This document shows positions 40,344 to 49,519 of a DNA stretch of 64,000 nt, one piece after another. The position numbers and the translations under genes are program-made. How positions within the stretch are numbered: the first letter of the stretch is position 1; every line of letters starts with the position of its first letter. The DNA is taken from contig JAENYX010000001.1 in NCBI GenBank assembly GCA_016841565.1, forward strand, positions 1-64,000, in the 5' to 3' direction. The DNA comes from Clostridium thermobutyricum. Lineage in GTDB: Bacteria; Bacillota; Clostridia; Ch29. The notes beneath the pieces are model-generated. The model ran no database searches and was not told where the DNA came from. It worked only from the letters and a program-made list of their open reading frames with translations.

Positions 40344-41529
40344 CATATGCCATTACATACATGTCGGTTGCAAGGATATCTTTCCGGAAGATGCCTGGTA
40401 AAGGAGACCCTTCCGGGAAGCTGTGGTTTGAGGTCTTGGTTATTATGGGTATCCGGGATAGACGGCCGGCCTTTTTTAGAACCTCTCTGCCCCTTTCATT
40501 AAGCGCTAATACCCTTGCATAACAAGGATAGTTCAGGCCTTCAAGCTGCAACAGCAGATCCTGGTATATACCCAGCAATATATATGTGGAAATTCTTCTA
40601 AGCCGTGTATGGGTGTAACGTTTTGATTTGATCTGGTCAAGCATACGGGAAATTGTCCTATTCTTCCTTGCGGCATTCCAAATCCTGTTCTCAAGCCCCT
40701 CGGTAACTCCGGGGTATTTTTTTAAGCCCACGGCTTCATGTCTTCTGATTTCTCCTATAACCGGGAGGCTGAACAGGTCATTATGAACAGGCCCCCTGCC
40801 CAGTGTCAGTTCCCGTTTTAGAATATTTAGCGCAGCCCGGGGAACTGTTTTTTCAATTCTCAAATTTATTGCGTTATTATTCAGAAGCTGATTCCGTATT
40901 GCTGTTGCACTGGCAATCCTGCCATTTGTTTTGACTGAATGATATCCGGCTGCAAACCTTTTAAGGGTATAGCATTGAATTCTGCTGCCCAGCCGCTGCA
41001 CTGCCTTCAGGTATTCAACTGCAAGTATGTTATTGGGTGACTTGATCAGATTATGCAGGGTTCCGGCGGAAGTTTCCATATACTTTTCCAAAGCAAGTGC
41101 TCTGGCCGAGGGATAGGAGAGGCCTTCCGACAGAAATCTTTTCAAATGCAGCTTAAAATCCCAGGGTTCGTTGACCAGTATGTCGGAAATGCTTTTAAGT
41201 TCTGCAATGTCTCCTGTTTCGCTGCCAAAGCAGATACAATCAACCACTCCAATACCGTCCATTATATTTACAGCGCCCAGCGCAAAGCTCTCAGCACTTC
41301 GGCAGGCATATACCACAGGTAGTTCAATGACAAGGTCAATACCGGCCGACACTGCCATTTCAGCCCGGGCCCATTTATTCACTATGGAGGGTTCTCCCCT
41401 TTGCATAAAGTTACCGCTCATGACAGCCACCGAGTGGGTTGCATCGGTGATTTTCAATGATTGCTCAAGATGATACAAATGACCATTGTGAAAAGGATTG
41501 TATTCGGCTACTATGCCAAGAACTCTCAT
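40285..41529 (-). CDS. tmcAL: tRNA(Met) cytidine acetate ligase/nucleotidyltransferase, YlbM-type
   Basis: MRVLGIVAEYNPFHNGHLYHLEQSL, MSGNFMQRGEPSIVNKWARAEMA. Confidence 0.94.
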   Translation of the reverse strand: MRVLGIVAEYNPFHNGHLYHLEQSLKITDATHSVAVMSGNFMQRGEPSIVNKWARAEMAVSAGIDLVIELPVVYACRSAESFALGAVNIMDGIGVVDCICFGSETGDIAELKSISDILVNEPWDFKLHLKRFLSEGLSYPSARALALEKYMETSAGTLHNLIKSPNNILAVEYLKAVQRLGSRIQCYTLKRFAAGYHSVKTNGRIASATAIRNQLLNNNAINLRIEKTVPRAALNILKRELTLGRGPVHNDLFSLPVIGEIRRHEAVGLKKYPGVTEGLENRIWNAARKNRTISRMLDQIKSKRYTHTRLRRISTYILLGIYQDLLLQLEGLNYPCYARVLALNERGREVLKKAGRLSRIPIITKTSNHSFPEGSPLPGIFRKDILATDMYVMAYVNGDYSYAGQDFLTSPFYL

Positions 41530-41693
41530 ACTGTTTCCCTCCTCTTATAACATGAGCATGGGATTATTATCTGATAAATATACCGGATAAGTCAATTATA
41601 CATATTATTTTAGAGTTTTTGGCAGGATATTTATGAATCATGAAGAATTTTATATAAGTTTAGATTATATGAACTCATAGGGGAGGAAAAAAA

Positions 41694-42887
41694 ATGAAAG
41701 TATTGGTAGTAAACTGCGGCAGTTCTTCTGTGAAATATCAGCTGCTGAATATGAAAGATGAGAGTGTAATGGCGAGGGGATTGGCAGAGAGGGTTGGAAT
41801 TGACGGGTCAAGATTAAAGCATCAGGCTCAGGGTAAAAGTGAAGTAATAATAGAAAAAGCAATGCCTGACCATAAGGCAGCTCTTAAAATTATAACAGAT
41901 GTACTTGTTGATGAGAAAAACGGAGTAATCAAGGATACCAAAGAGATTGCTGCGGTAGGACACAGGGTGGTTCACGGCGGAGAAAAATTTTCGGGCTCGG
42001 TTAAAATAACCGATGAAGTTATGGAAACTCTTCGTGAGTGCTCAGACCTGGCGCCGCTGCATAATCCTCCAAATATAATGGGAATAGAGGCCTGTCGGCA
42101 GTTAATGCCTGGGATACCTATGGCCGGTACTTTCGATACGGCTTTTCACCATACTATACCCGATTACGCATATATTTATCCGCTGCCTTACGAATACTAT
42201 AAGAAATACGGTGTAAGAAAATACGGGTTCCATGGAACCTCACATAAATATGTTGCCGAAAAAGCCGCACAGGTTTTGGGAATACCGGTGGAAAAATTAA
42301 AAATTATAACCTGTCATTTGGGCAATGGTGCCAGTATAACCGCGGTAGACGGCGGAAAATCGGTTGAAACAAGTATGGGCTTTACACCCCTTGAGGGTCT
42401 TGCAATGGGAACCCGATGCGGCAGCATTGACCCGGCCATTACGGCATTTATAGTAGAAAAGGAGAAAATGACGGCCGAGCAAGTAAACAATATGCTTAAT
42501 AAGCGCTCGGGAGTACTGGGAATATCGGGAATAAGCAGTGATTTCCGGGATTTGGAACAGGCTGCCCAAAAGGGTGACAAGAGAGCACAGCTGGCAATTG
42601 ATGTATTTGCATATAAAGTAAGAAAGTTTATAGGCTCATACTCGGCAGTTATGAACGGGGTAGACGTTATTGTGTTCACTGCAGGTCTTGGTGAGAATTC
42701 CATCTCAATGAGAGAAAAGATATGCCGAGGCTTTGAATACCTGGGTCTTGAGCTGGATGTCCATGCCAACAACGTCAGGGGTAAGGCCACAATAATAAGC
42801 AAACCCAACAGCAAGGTCAAAGCAATGGTGGTTCCTACAAACGAAGAACTCATGATTGCCAGGGATACGGTAAGAATTATAGGATAG
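41694..42887 (+). CDS. ackA: Acetate kinase
   Basis: [60 protein letters not shown]. Confidence 0.98.
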   Translation: MKVLVVNCGSSSVKYQLLNMKDESVMARGLAERVGIDGSRLKHQAQGKSEVIIEKAMPDHKAALKIITDVLVDEKNGVIKDTKEIAAVGHRVVHGGEKFSGSVKITDEVMETLRECSDLAPLHNPPNIMGIEACRQLMPGIPMAGTFDTAFHHTIPDYAYIYPLPYEYYKKYGVRKYGFHGTSHKYVAEKAAQVLGIPVEKLKIITCHLGNGASITAVDGGKSVETSMGFTPLEGLAMGTRCGSIDPAITAFIVEKEKMTAEQVNNMLNKRSGVLGISGISSDFRDLEQAAQKGDKRAQLAIDVFAYKVRKFIGSYSAVMNGVDVIVFTAGLGENSISMREKICRGFEYLGLELDVHANNVRGKATIISKPNSKVKAMVVPTNEELMIARDTVRIIG

Positions 42888-43005
42888 CGTCGGGAGTATG
42901 CCGGACCAAAATGCTGCTTCCGGTGCCCGGCTTGCCTCTGGTAGTCTTGACAAACGCCCGGCTGCTTTGTATAATAAACTTTGTTGACTATGGAGTGTTA
43001 AAATA

Positions 43006-43500
43006 ATGAAAATATACGTTAACAGGCTGAAATGCGGAAGCAGTGGACATATGCCATTCCGGCTGGTTGAAAACATCGGTCGGATTGATTACAACAGGGA
43101 AAAGCTGCATTTTAACTCTCCCGTTATTATAATCGGCAGTGTGGAACGGCATGAAGATTGCTATATGGTAACGGGTCATATTAAAACAGAAATAGTGCTT
43201 GAGTGTTCGAGGTGCCTGAGCAGTATCAGGCACCCAATTCACGCCGAGTTTAAACAGAAATACTCGGAGTCGGCCCAAGAGGATGAAACGCTTGCTGCAA
43301 ACCGGGATGAGCTGGATTTGGAAAGACCGGTTATCGAAAGCATACTGCTTGAGATTCCAATTAAGCCACTCTGTAAAGAAGAGTGTAAAGGTCTTTGCCC
43401 TATATGCGGCTCTGACAGGAATTTAAATGATTGCAGCTGTACCCATGAGGATATAGATCCAAGAATGATGGAATTAAAAAAATTGCTTGAGAAGAAGTAA
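43006..43500 (+). CDS. DUF177/YceD family protein
   Basis: VLECSRCLSSIRHPIHAEFKQKYSE…PLCKEECKGLCPICGSDRNLNDCSC; upstream of rpmF. Confidence 0.94.
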   Translation: MKIYVNRLKCGSSGHMPFRLVENIGRIDYNREKLHFNSPVIIIGSVERHEDCYMVTGHIKTEIVLECSRCLSSIRHPIHAEFKQKYSESAQEDETLAANRDELDLERPVIESILLEIPIKPLCKEECKGLCPICGSDRNLNDCSCTHEDIDPRMMELKKLLEKK

Positions 43501-43518
43501 CTGCAAGGAGGTGTAATT

Positions 43519-43695
43519 ATGGCAGTACCAAAAAGGAAAATTTCCAAGTCAAGACGAAACAATAGATTAGCCCAGTGGAAGCTCAGAAAACCTGGCCTTG
43601 CCGAATGTCCACAATGCCATGAGCTGATGATGCCCCATAGGATATGCAAATCCTGTGGATACTATAAGGGCAAAGAAATACTGAAAGCAGAATAG
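43519..43695 (+). CDS. rpmF: 50S ribosomal protein L32 (58 aa), absent from the ORF track
   Basis: MAVPKRKISKSRRNNRLAQWKLRKPGLAECPQCHELMMPHRICKSCGYYKGKEILKAE; RBS aaggagg. Confidence 0.97.
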   Translation: MAVPKRKISKSRRNNRLAQWKLRKPGLAECPQCHELMMPHRICKSCGYYKGKEILKAE

Positions 43696-43708
43696 TAACG
43701 GCAAACAA

Positions 43709-43741
43709 AATAGTAATGGGAAACCCGTTACTATTTTTTAT
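43709..43741 (+). terminator. rpmF terminator
   Basis: AATAGTAATGGG-aaa-CCCGTTACTATT-TTTT. Confidence 0.85.
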
Positions 43742-43826
43742 ATTAAGAATAAACAAGGGATGTGCATAATAGTATTGGTGTAAACAGGGCCTGCCCAGCA
43801 TTAGCTTGCAGGCCCTGTGGTAAAAA

Positions 43827-45818
43827 TTAAGCAAGTTGTGCAGCCTTCCGTTTTACTCGGGCTGTCTGAAGGAACCAGACCCCTGAAAGTACTGCTATAC
43901 CGAATAAATCGGAGTAAATACCCGGGACAATCAGGGTAACACCGGCTGCGAAAAATAGTATTCGCTCGTACCACTTGTCGTTGGTTACAAAATAACCCGT
44001 TGTTGAGGCACCTATGCATACCATGCCTATTATTGCGGTAATAACCGCAAGGATTACGTTGAAGATAAAGCTCATGGTTGTTGCTCCTTCCGGTCTTACC
44101 AGAACCAGAATGGGGGACAAAGCAAAAATGTAGGGTACCAGGTATGCGGCAAATCCCAATTTAAATGCTTCGAAACCTGTCTTAAGCGGATCCGATTGGG
44201 CAATACCCGAGCCGGCAAAGGCGGCAAGTGCCACCGGCGGCGTAATGTCGGCCACTATGCCGAAATAAAATACGAACAGGTGGGCGGCCAGGGGGGGGAC
44301 GTCTAAGGCCATTAATGCAGGGGCCGAGACGGTTGCCTGGATGATATAGTTTGCAGTCGTTGGAACGCCCATTCCAAGGATTATAGAGCCTATCATGGTA
44401 AAGAGCATTGTCAGGTAAATGTTTCCTCCTGCAAGCTTAACCAGGCCTCCCGACATTTTCATGCCAAGTCCGGTCAGCGTAATAATGCCTACAATTATTC
44501 CGGCCGTTGCGCAGGCTACCACAACCGGCAGTGCCGATCTGGCTCCTTCCTCAAGGGCTATAATGATGTCCTTAAGAGACATGCGGGTTTCCTTCAAGAT
44601 CATGGATGCTCCTACACAGAGAAGAATTGCTATAAATGCAGCCATCATTGGCGTATAGCCCTGTACCAGGAGATAAATAATACCGGCTATAGGGGTGGCC
44701 AGGAACCATTTCTTGAATAAAAGACCTTTCCAGTCAGGCAGTCGTTCCCTGGGTATGCCCATAAGTCCTGCTTTTTTTGCTTCCAGGTGTACTGTAATGA
44801 ATATTCCGGTGAAATAGAGGATGGCCGGTATTGCCGCTGAAAGGGCAATTCTTCCGTATGTAATGTTAAGAAACTCCACCATTATAAATGCTGCCGCACC
44901 CATTATGGGGGGCATAAGCTGACCTCCGGTTGAGGCAGCCGCTTCAACAGCGCCGGCAAATTCTTTGCGGTAGCCGATACTCTTCATAAGGGGGATGGTT
45001 ACCGATCCTGTACCCACCGTATTGGCAACTGAACTGCCCGAAACGGTACCCTGGGCGGCACTGGCTATAACGGCAGCCTTTGCCGGACCACCTATAGCTC
45101 CGCCCGTCAAGCCCACTGCGATATCGGTTAACCAGTCTCCAATGCCGGTTTTCTTCAGAAATGTGGCAAAAAGCATAAACAGAAAAATAAAGGTTGAGGA
45201 TACCTGGATGGGTATCCCGAGGATACCTTCGGTACTAAGCCATTGGAAAACGGCTATTCTTTTAACGGTAAGGCCGGGATGGGCCATGAAGGATGGAAAA
45301 AATTCACCAAAATAGGCGTACAGCAGAAAGAACGTTGCCAGGGAGATAATTACCGGCCCCGCCATTCTTCGGGTGGCTTCGATTATCAATAGGACTGCAA
45401 TAACTCCAATTATCATATCGGTGGTGTTGTACACACCGGCGCGCCAGACCAGCTCCTCGTAATAAATCACATGATAGGCTGCAACGGCAAAACCCAGGAA
45501 AGCCAGGATAAAGTCATACCAGGGGACTTTATTGCTTTTACTGCCCCTTTTGGCCGGGTATAGTATAAAAATAAGCACCAGAGCACAGCCCACATGGGGA
45601 GCTCTTTGCAGGGTTGAGGGAAAAACGCCGAAGGCTGCGGTATATAATTGGGCCAGCGACCATACAACCGCCAGGAAAAAAACAAATTTAGCCACCGGAC
45701 CCTTAAGCCTTCTGAAAGCAAATTCCCGGTCGTATTTGGCAAGGATTTCCTCGGATTTTTTTTCATCTAACTTGATATTATCTATTAAATTGCTGTCTTG
45801 GTTATGCCTTTCTGCCAT
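43827..45818 (-). CDS. TRAP transporter permease, fused small/large subunits (TAXI-associated)
   Basis: 663 aa polytopic; GIGDWLTDIAVGLTGGAIGGPAKAAVIASAAQGTVSGSSVANTVGTGSVTIPLMKSIGY. Confidence 0.94.
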   Translation of the reverse strand: MAERHNQDSNLIDNIKLDEKKSEEILAKYDREFAFRRLKGPVAKFVFFLAVVWSLAQLYTAAFGVFPSTLQRAPHVGCALVLIFILYPAKRGSKSNKVPWYDFILAFLGFAVAAYHVIYYEELVWRAGVYNTTDMIIGVIAVLLIIEATRRMAGPVIISLATFFLLYAYFGEFFPSFMAHPGLTVKRIAVFQWLSTEGILGIPIQVSSTFIFLFMLFATFLKKTGIGDWLTDIAVGLTGGAIGGPAKAAVIASAAQGTVSGSSVANTVGTGSVTIPLMKSIGYRKEFAGAVEAAASTGGQLMPPIMGAAAFIMVEFLNITYGRIALSAAIPAILYFTGIFITVHLEAKKAGLMGIPRERLPDWKGLLFKKWFLATPIAGIIYLLVQGYTPMMAAFIAILLCVGASMILKETRMSLKDIIIALEEGARSALPVVVACATAGIIVGIITLTGLGMKMSGGLVKLAGGNIYLTMLFTMIGSIILGMGVPTTANYIIQATVSAPALMALDVPPLAAHLFVFYFGIVADITPPVALAAFAGSGIAQSDPLKTGFEAFKLGFAAYLVPYIFALSPILVLVRPEGATTMSFIFNVILAVITAIIGMVCIGASTTGYFVTNDKWYERILFFAAGVTLIVPGIYSDLFGIAVLSGVWFLQTARVKRKAAQLA

Positions 45819-46315
45819 ATTTCTACCTCCTCAATCAAGAATTGGCCAAAGGTTTTTTTTGAAAGACCTATATGTACATACCCGCCCGGGCGGTACACGT
45901 CCTTTAAATACGTCGTTTGTTCGTTATATATAAGGGCATGGTCTGCAATCACTGCGCCTATGGTTACAGGCACCCTGTCAAATTCCAGTTCATAACCCAT
46001 AACGGTAAATTCCCCGTTCTCAATAATCCAATATTGGTTTTTTTCAGGTCGTGCAGGCAAATTAGGACCGAACTCGTCGAAGACCATTTTTACCATAGAA
46101 ATTTTACCGGGGGCTTTCAAATGATAAGTTTCAACAACAGGCTGCAAAGTAACCGAATGTATCCAGAGCACATCAAAATGGTCTCCAATTTCTGCCTGCT
46201 GCTGATAAACCAACTCTTCCGAATGGTTGGCCCTTACTTCCAAAACATAAACAGGCAGCAAAGAGACCGAAAGCAGTATACTAATTGTTATAAGAAGGAA
46301 AATAAGTGTTTTCAT
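45785..46315 (-). CDS. DUF1850 domain protein
   Basis: FDVLWIHSVTLQPVVETYHL pattern; overlaps the TRAP permease start, downstream of the TAXI gene. Confidence 0.85.
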   Translation of the reverse strand: MKTLIFLLITISILLSVSLLPVYVLEVRANHSEELVYQQQAEIGDHFDVLWIHSVTLQPVVETYHLKAPGKISMVKMVFDEFGPNLPARPEKNQYWIIENGEFTVMGYELEFDRVPVTIGAVIADHALIYNEQTTYLKDVYRPGGYVHIGLSKKTFGQFLIEEVEIWQKGITKTAI

Positions 46316-46368
46316 TATATTTGAAGGCCGGGGACTGTATAGCCGCCCCGGCCTTCGCCCCCTGTCCG

Positions 46369-47409
46369 TCAGTCTATGGGTTTTATCATATCGGGTACAT
46401 CAAGACCTATTTCTGTAAAGTATTTATAGGCACCCGGGTGCAGCGGCGTTGTTATGCCATCCAGCATTACATTCTTGTTTCCTGCAGCCAGCTCGTCGGC
46501 CAGCCACTGGGCAGCTCCGTGGGCAGCAGCGGTATGCGATGTCTGCTCAAACCAGACCTTTGTAATATCGTATACTATATCCTCCGGCAGGTCAGGGGCA
46601 ACGTACAGTGCGGCTACGCAGTTGATGGTAAGTTTGTCTTCAGCGTTGCCGTAAGTGCCGGCGGGTATTACATACTGGCTGAAGAAGGGGTACTTGGTTT
46701 TTACCTTCCTATACAGGTCATCTCCTATTTCAATGACTTCTATATCACGGGAGGTCATTATGTCCTGTATAGCGGCGGCAGGAACGGCCAGAACGTTGAA
46801 CGCCGCATCAAGGTGTCCGTCCTTCATCTTGCTGGCGGCATCGCCGAACCCGTCATATGCGGCTTTTATATCGTCAAAGGTCATACCGGCTTCGGTGAAT
46901 ACCGTTTCGGTCATTACAACGGTACCGCTCCCCACCGGACCGACTGCTACCCTTTTACCTTTACAGTCCTCGATTGATGAAATGCCGCTGCCCTTCAAGG
47001 CAACTCCCTGGTATACTTCCGGATAAATTACGCCAATGGATCTGAAGTTCTGCTGCTTGGACTTGAAGGCGCCCTTACCGTTCCATGCGTCGTCGGCAAT
47101 GTTGTTCATGGCCATACCCAGTCCAACTTCTCCGGCGTGGACTCTGTTAATACTTTCCACCGAGGCACCGCCAGGCTGGCTTGTAACCTGCACAGTTTCA
47201 AGGTATTCGTTCCATGTGTTGGCCATTGCTCCCCCAAGTGCAAAATAGGTTCCACCGGTGGAGCCGGTAATAATATTGATTTGCATTGTCTCAACTGCTT
47301 CCGGTTGTTCTCCCTCGGCCGGCTGCGTCTCCGGTGTTGTCCCACATCCGGTCAGCATACCGCTGATTATAAGCAAAGCTACTAATAAAAGAATTAGTTT
47401 TCTTCTCAA
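46369..47409 (-). CDS. TAXI family TRAP transporter solute-binding lipoprotein
   Basis: Lipobox LTGC; INIITGSTGGTYFALGGAMANTWNEYL. Confidence 0.95.
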   Translation of the reverse strand: MRRKLILLLVALLIISGMLTGCGTTPETQPAEGEQPEAVETMQINIITGSTGGTYFALGGAMANTWNEYLETVQVTSQPGGASVESINRVHAGEVGLGMAMNNIADDAWNGKGAFKSKQQNFRSIGVIYPEVYQGVALKGSGISSIEDCKGKRVAVGPVGSGTVVMTETVFTEAGMTFDDIKAAYDGFGDAASKMKDGHLDAAFNVLAVPAAAIQDIMTSRDIEVIEIGDDLYRKVKTKYPFFSQYVIPAGTYGNAEDKLTINCVAALYVAPDLPEDIVYDITKVWFEQTSHTAAAHGAAQWLADELAAGNKNVMLDGITTPLHPGAYKYFTEIGLDVPDMIKPID

Positions 47410-47446
47410 AGAAATACCCCCTTAGATTTATTTGATTGGCAATAAT

Positions 47447-48715
47447 CTATATATCGCCAAAATTAATATCCGCATCTTTATTTGGATAGGTTATAATTTG
47501 TCCTTCCCAGGTCCTTATGGTTACAGTGTCCCTGCCCTGGGATATGAGATATTCGGGCAGCATTGGTGTTTTGCCTCTGCCCTCCGGAGCATTAATGATA
47601 AATGTAGGTATTGCGAGACCTGATGTGTATCCCCTTAAGTGCTCCATTATTTGTATTCCTATATCCACACTGGTTCTAAAATGCATTGTTCCTATTACGC
47701 CCTTGGCATGGAATATATAGTAGGGTCTCACTCTGATTCTCAGAAGTTCCTGGCAAAGTTTTTTCATTATATATGGGTCATCATTTATGCCTCTTAATAG
47801 TACCGCTTGATTCCCGAGAGGTATTCCGGCATTGGCCAGCATTTCACAGGCTTTTTTAGATTCTTCCGTAACCTCCATAGGATTGTTGAATTGAACATTT
47901 ACGTAAACAGGATGGTGCTTTTTCAACATGTCGCAGAACTCCTGAGTTATCCTTTGAGGTAAAGTTACCGGCATACGTGAGCCTAAGCGTTTGAATTCCA
48001 GGTGAGGAATTTTGTCAAGCTCCCCCAGCAGCCAATCCAATATTTCGTCGGACAGTGTGAAGGGGTCGCCGCCGGTGATTAAAACATCCCTAATTTCAGG
48101 GGTATTTTTGATATAGTCGATTGATTTCTGCATCTCTTCCTTAGTACGTGGAAGGTCGGTTTCGCCGATATTTCTCCTTCTTTGGCAGTGACGGCAGTAC
48201 ATGGCACACTGATTGGTAACGTTTATTATAAGCCGGTCAGGATATCTGCGGGTGATACAGGGAGCCGGGTTGGTAAATTCTTCGGCCATGGGATCGGCGC
48301 TGCCAATGCCCTCCTGTAACTCGAGGCCTATAGGAACCGACTGCAGATATATGGGATCTTTGTAGTGGTTGCCCTCAGGGTCAATAAGGGATAGAAAGAA
48401 GGGAGAGATTGCCCATCTGAACTTTTTCCCAACGTCATCGATATCCTTTTTTTGCTTTGCGCTTAAGTTTATAAATTTAGCCAGTTGGTCCGAATTGTCT
48501 ATTCTGTTTTTTATCTGCCAATGCCAATCGTTCCACTGGTCTTCGGAAGCACCCAGGGTTTTTTTGATTCTTGCCTGCCTGACAATTATTTTTTCTCTAT
48601 GGTCAGTGCCTGTTGGAATACTTTTTTTTGCTTCCAGGTAAGGTTCAATACGATCTTTTAATACTCCGGCTCTTTCAAGGGATATTTGCCTGGAGCTTTT
48701 TATGGAAGTACTCAT
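47447..48715 (-). CDS. eam: KamA-family radical SAM aminomutase, probable glutamate 2,3-aminomutase
   Basis: CAMYCRHCQRRR radical SAM motif, LITGGDP, PLGNQAVLLRGIND; LAM substrate-binding Asp residues replaced by Lys (FHAKGVIG) and Asn (FIINAPEG). Confidence 0.85.
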   Translation of the reverse strand: MSTSIKSSRQISLERAGVLKDRIEPYLEAKKSIPTGTDHREKIIVRQARIKKTLGASEDQWNDWHWQIKNRIDNSDQLAKFINLSAKQKKDIDDVGKKFRWAISPFFLSLIDPEGNHYKDPIYLQSVPIGLELQEGIGSADPMAEEFTNPAPCITRRYPDRLIINVTNQCAMYCRHCQRRRNIGETDLPRTKEEMQKSIDYIKNTPEIRDVLITGGDPFTLSDEILDWLLGELDKIPHLEFKRLGSRMPVTLPQRITQEFCDMLKKHHPVYVNVQFNNPMEVTEESKKACEMLANAGIPLGNQAVLLRGINDDPYIMKKLCQELLRIRVRPYYIFHAKGVIGTMHFRTSVDIGIQIMEHLRGYTSGLAIPTFIINAPEGRGKTPMLPEYLISQGRDTVTIRTWEGQIITYPNKDADINFGDI

Positions 48716-48877
48716 TTTTTGACCTCCTAATGGATTTTTAAAACGCTATTATAATATGTATATTACTCAATCATTTGTATATGCAGTGCTTGGAAAAAAC
48801 AAAGACAAGTATTGTGGGAGTATTTGATTTATTCAGTAGTCTAAATCAAAAACGTATCCGGTACTGTGACACAAGTT

Positions 48878-49032
48878 ACTATATACAACGCATTAATAAT
48901 ATTACATTCCCCTACCTGTCATTTAAGAGGGCGGAGCCCGAAGAATCTGACTTGAAGGTGGACATAAGATCCTTCGCTTGGCCCAGGGTGACACGTTAGG
49001 AGCTGTAAAGTCTTAAGCACGTTATATATAGT
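48878..49032. mobile_element. MITE-like ~155-bp repeat, copy 2 (inverted relative to copy 1)
   Basis: ACTATATACAACGCATTAA…TTAAGCACGTTATATATAGT termini; interior matches the reverse complement of 13217-13371. Confidence 0.82.
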
Positions 49033-49444
49033 CAGCGATATATCACCGTTTAGAAACCGTAGAATCATAAACTGAAGGGAGAACACAGTTTGTTGTCTCT
49101 GTATACCGGAAGTAAACTCCGCTTCTCCACTCCCGTATAGATTTGCTGATCAGCTATGCATAATTATTTAGCAATATTTATGCCAAATGCAGTTCTGAAC
49201 TCTTATGGGGATATACTCAATAAAAGCTTTTAATAATACTGCAATAAAATTGGTATGCGTATTAGCAGCGGGTCTTGTGCATATCCGGGGTACCGTATGA
49301 TACCATATGCCATGATAATGTAAGGCCATAAACATTTTATGCTGTTGCTGACAATGAATATGTATACCTTTAACGGTTATTTGTTTTATTAAACCGTATT
49401 ACATAGACTTTTTTAGGTTGCAAAAGGTTAATTTAACAAACCCA

Positions 49445-49473
49445 TTAAAAACCATATACAAACTTGGTATAAT
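49445..49473 (+). promoter_or_regulatory. Sigma-A-like promoter for the sigma-54 activator gene
   Basis: TTAAAA-N17-TATAAT. Confidence 0.5.
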
Positions 49474-49519
49474 ATACCTGTGGAGTTATAAATGAATATA
49501 AGGGAAGGTGGGTTATATT

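Noticed and set aside
48775-48999. 74-aa ORF on + strand
   Set aside because: Most of its length reads through the MITE-like repeat (48878-49032); no convincing start context or protein family.
48878-49032. Target-site duplications flanking the MITE-like copies
   Set aside because: Flanks of both copies were compared by eye and no clear matching direct repeat was found.
49249-49270. TTGGTATGCGTATTAGCA as a possible sigma-54 -24/-12 promoter
   Set aside because: GG-to-GC spacing is 11 instead of 10 and the elements match poorly.
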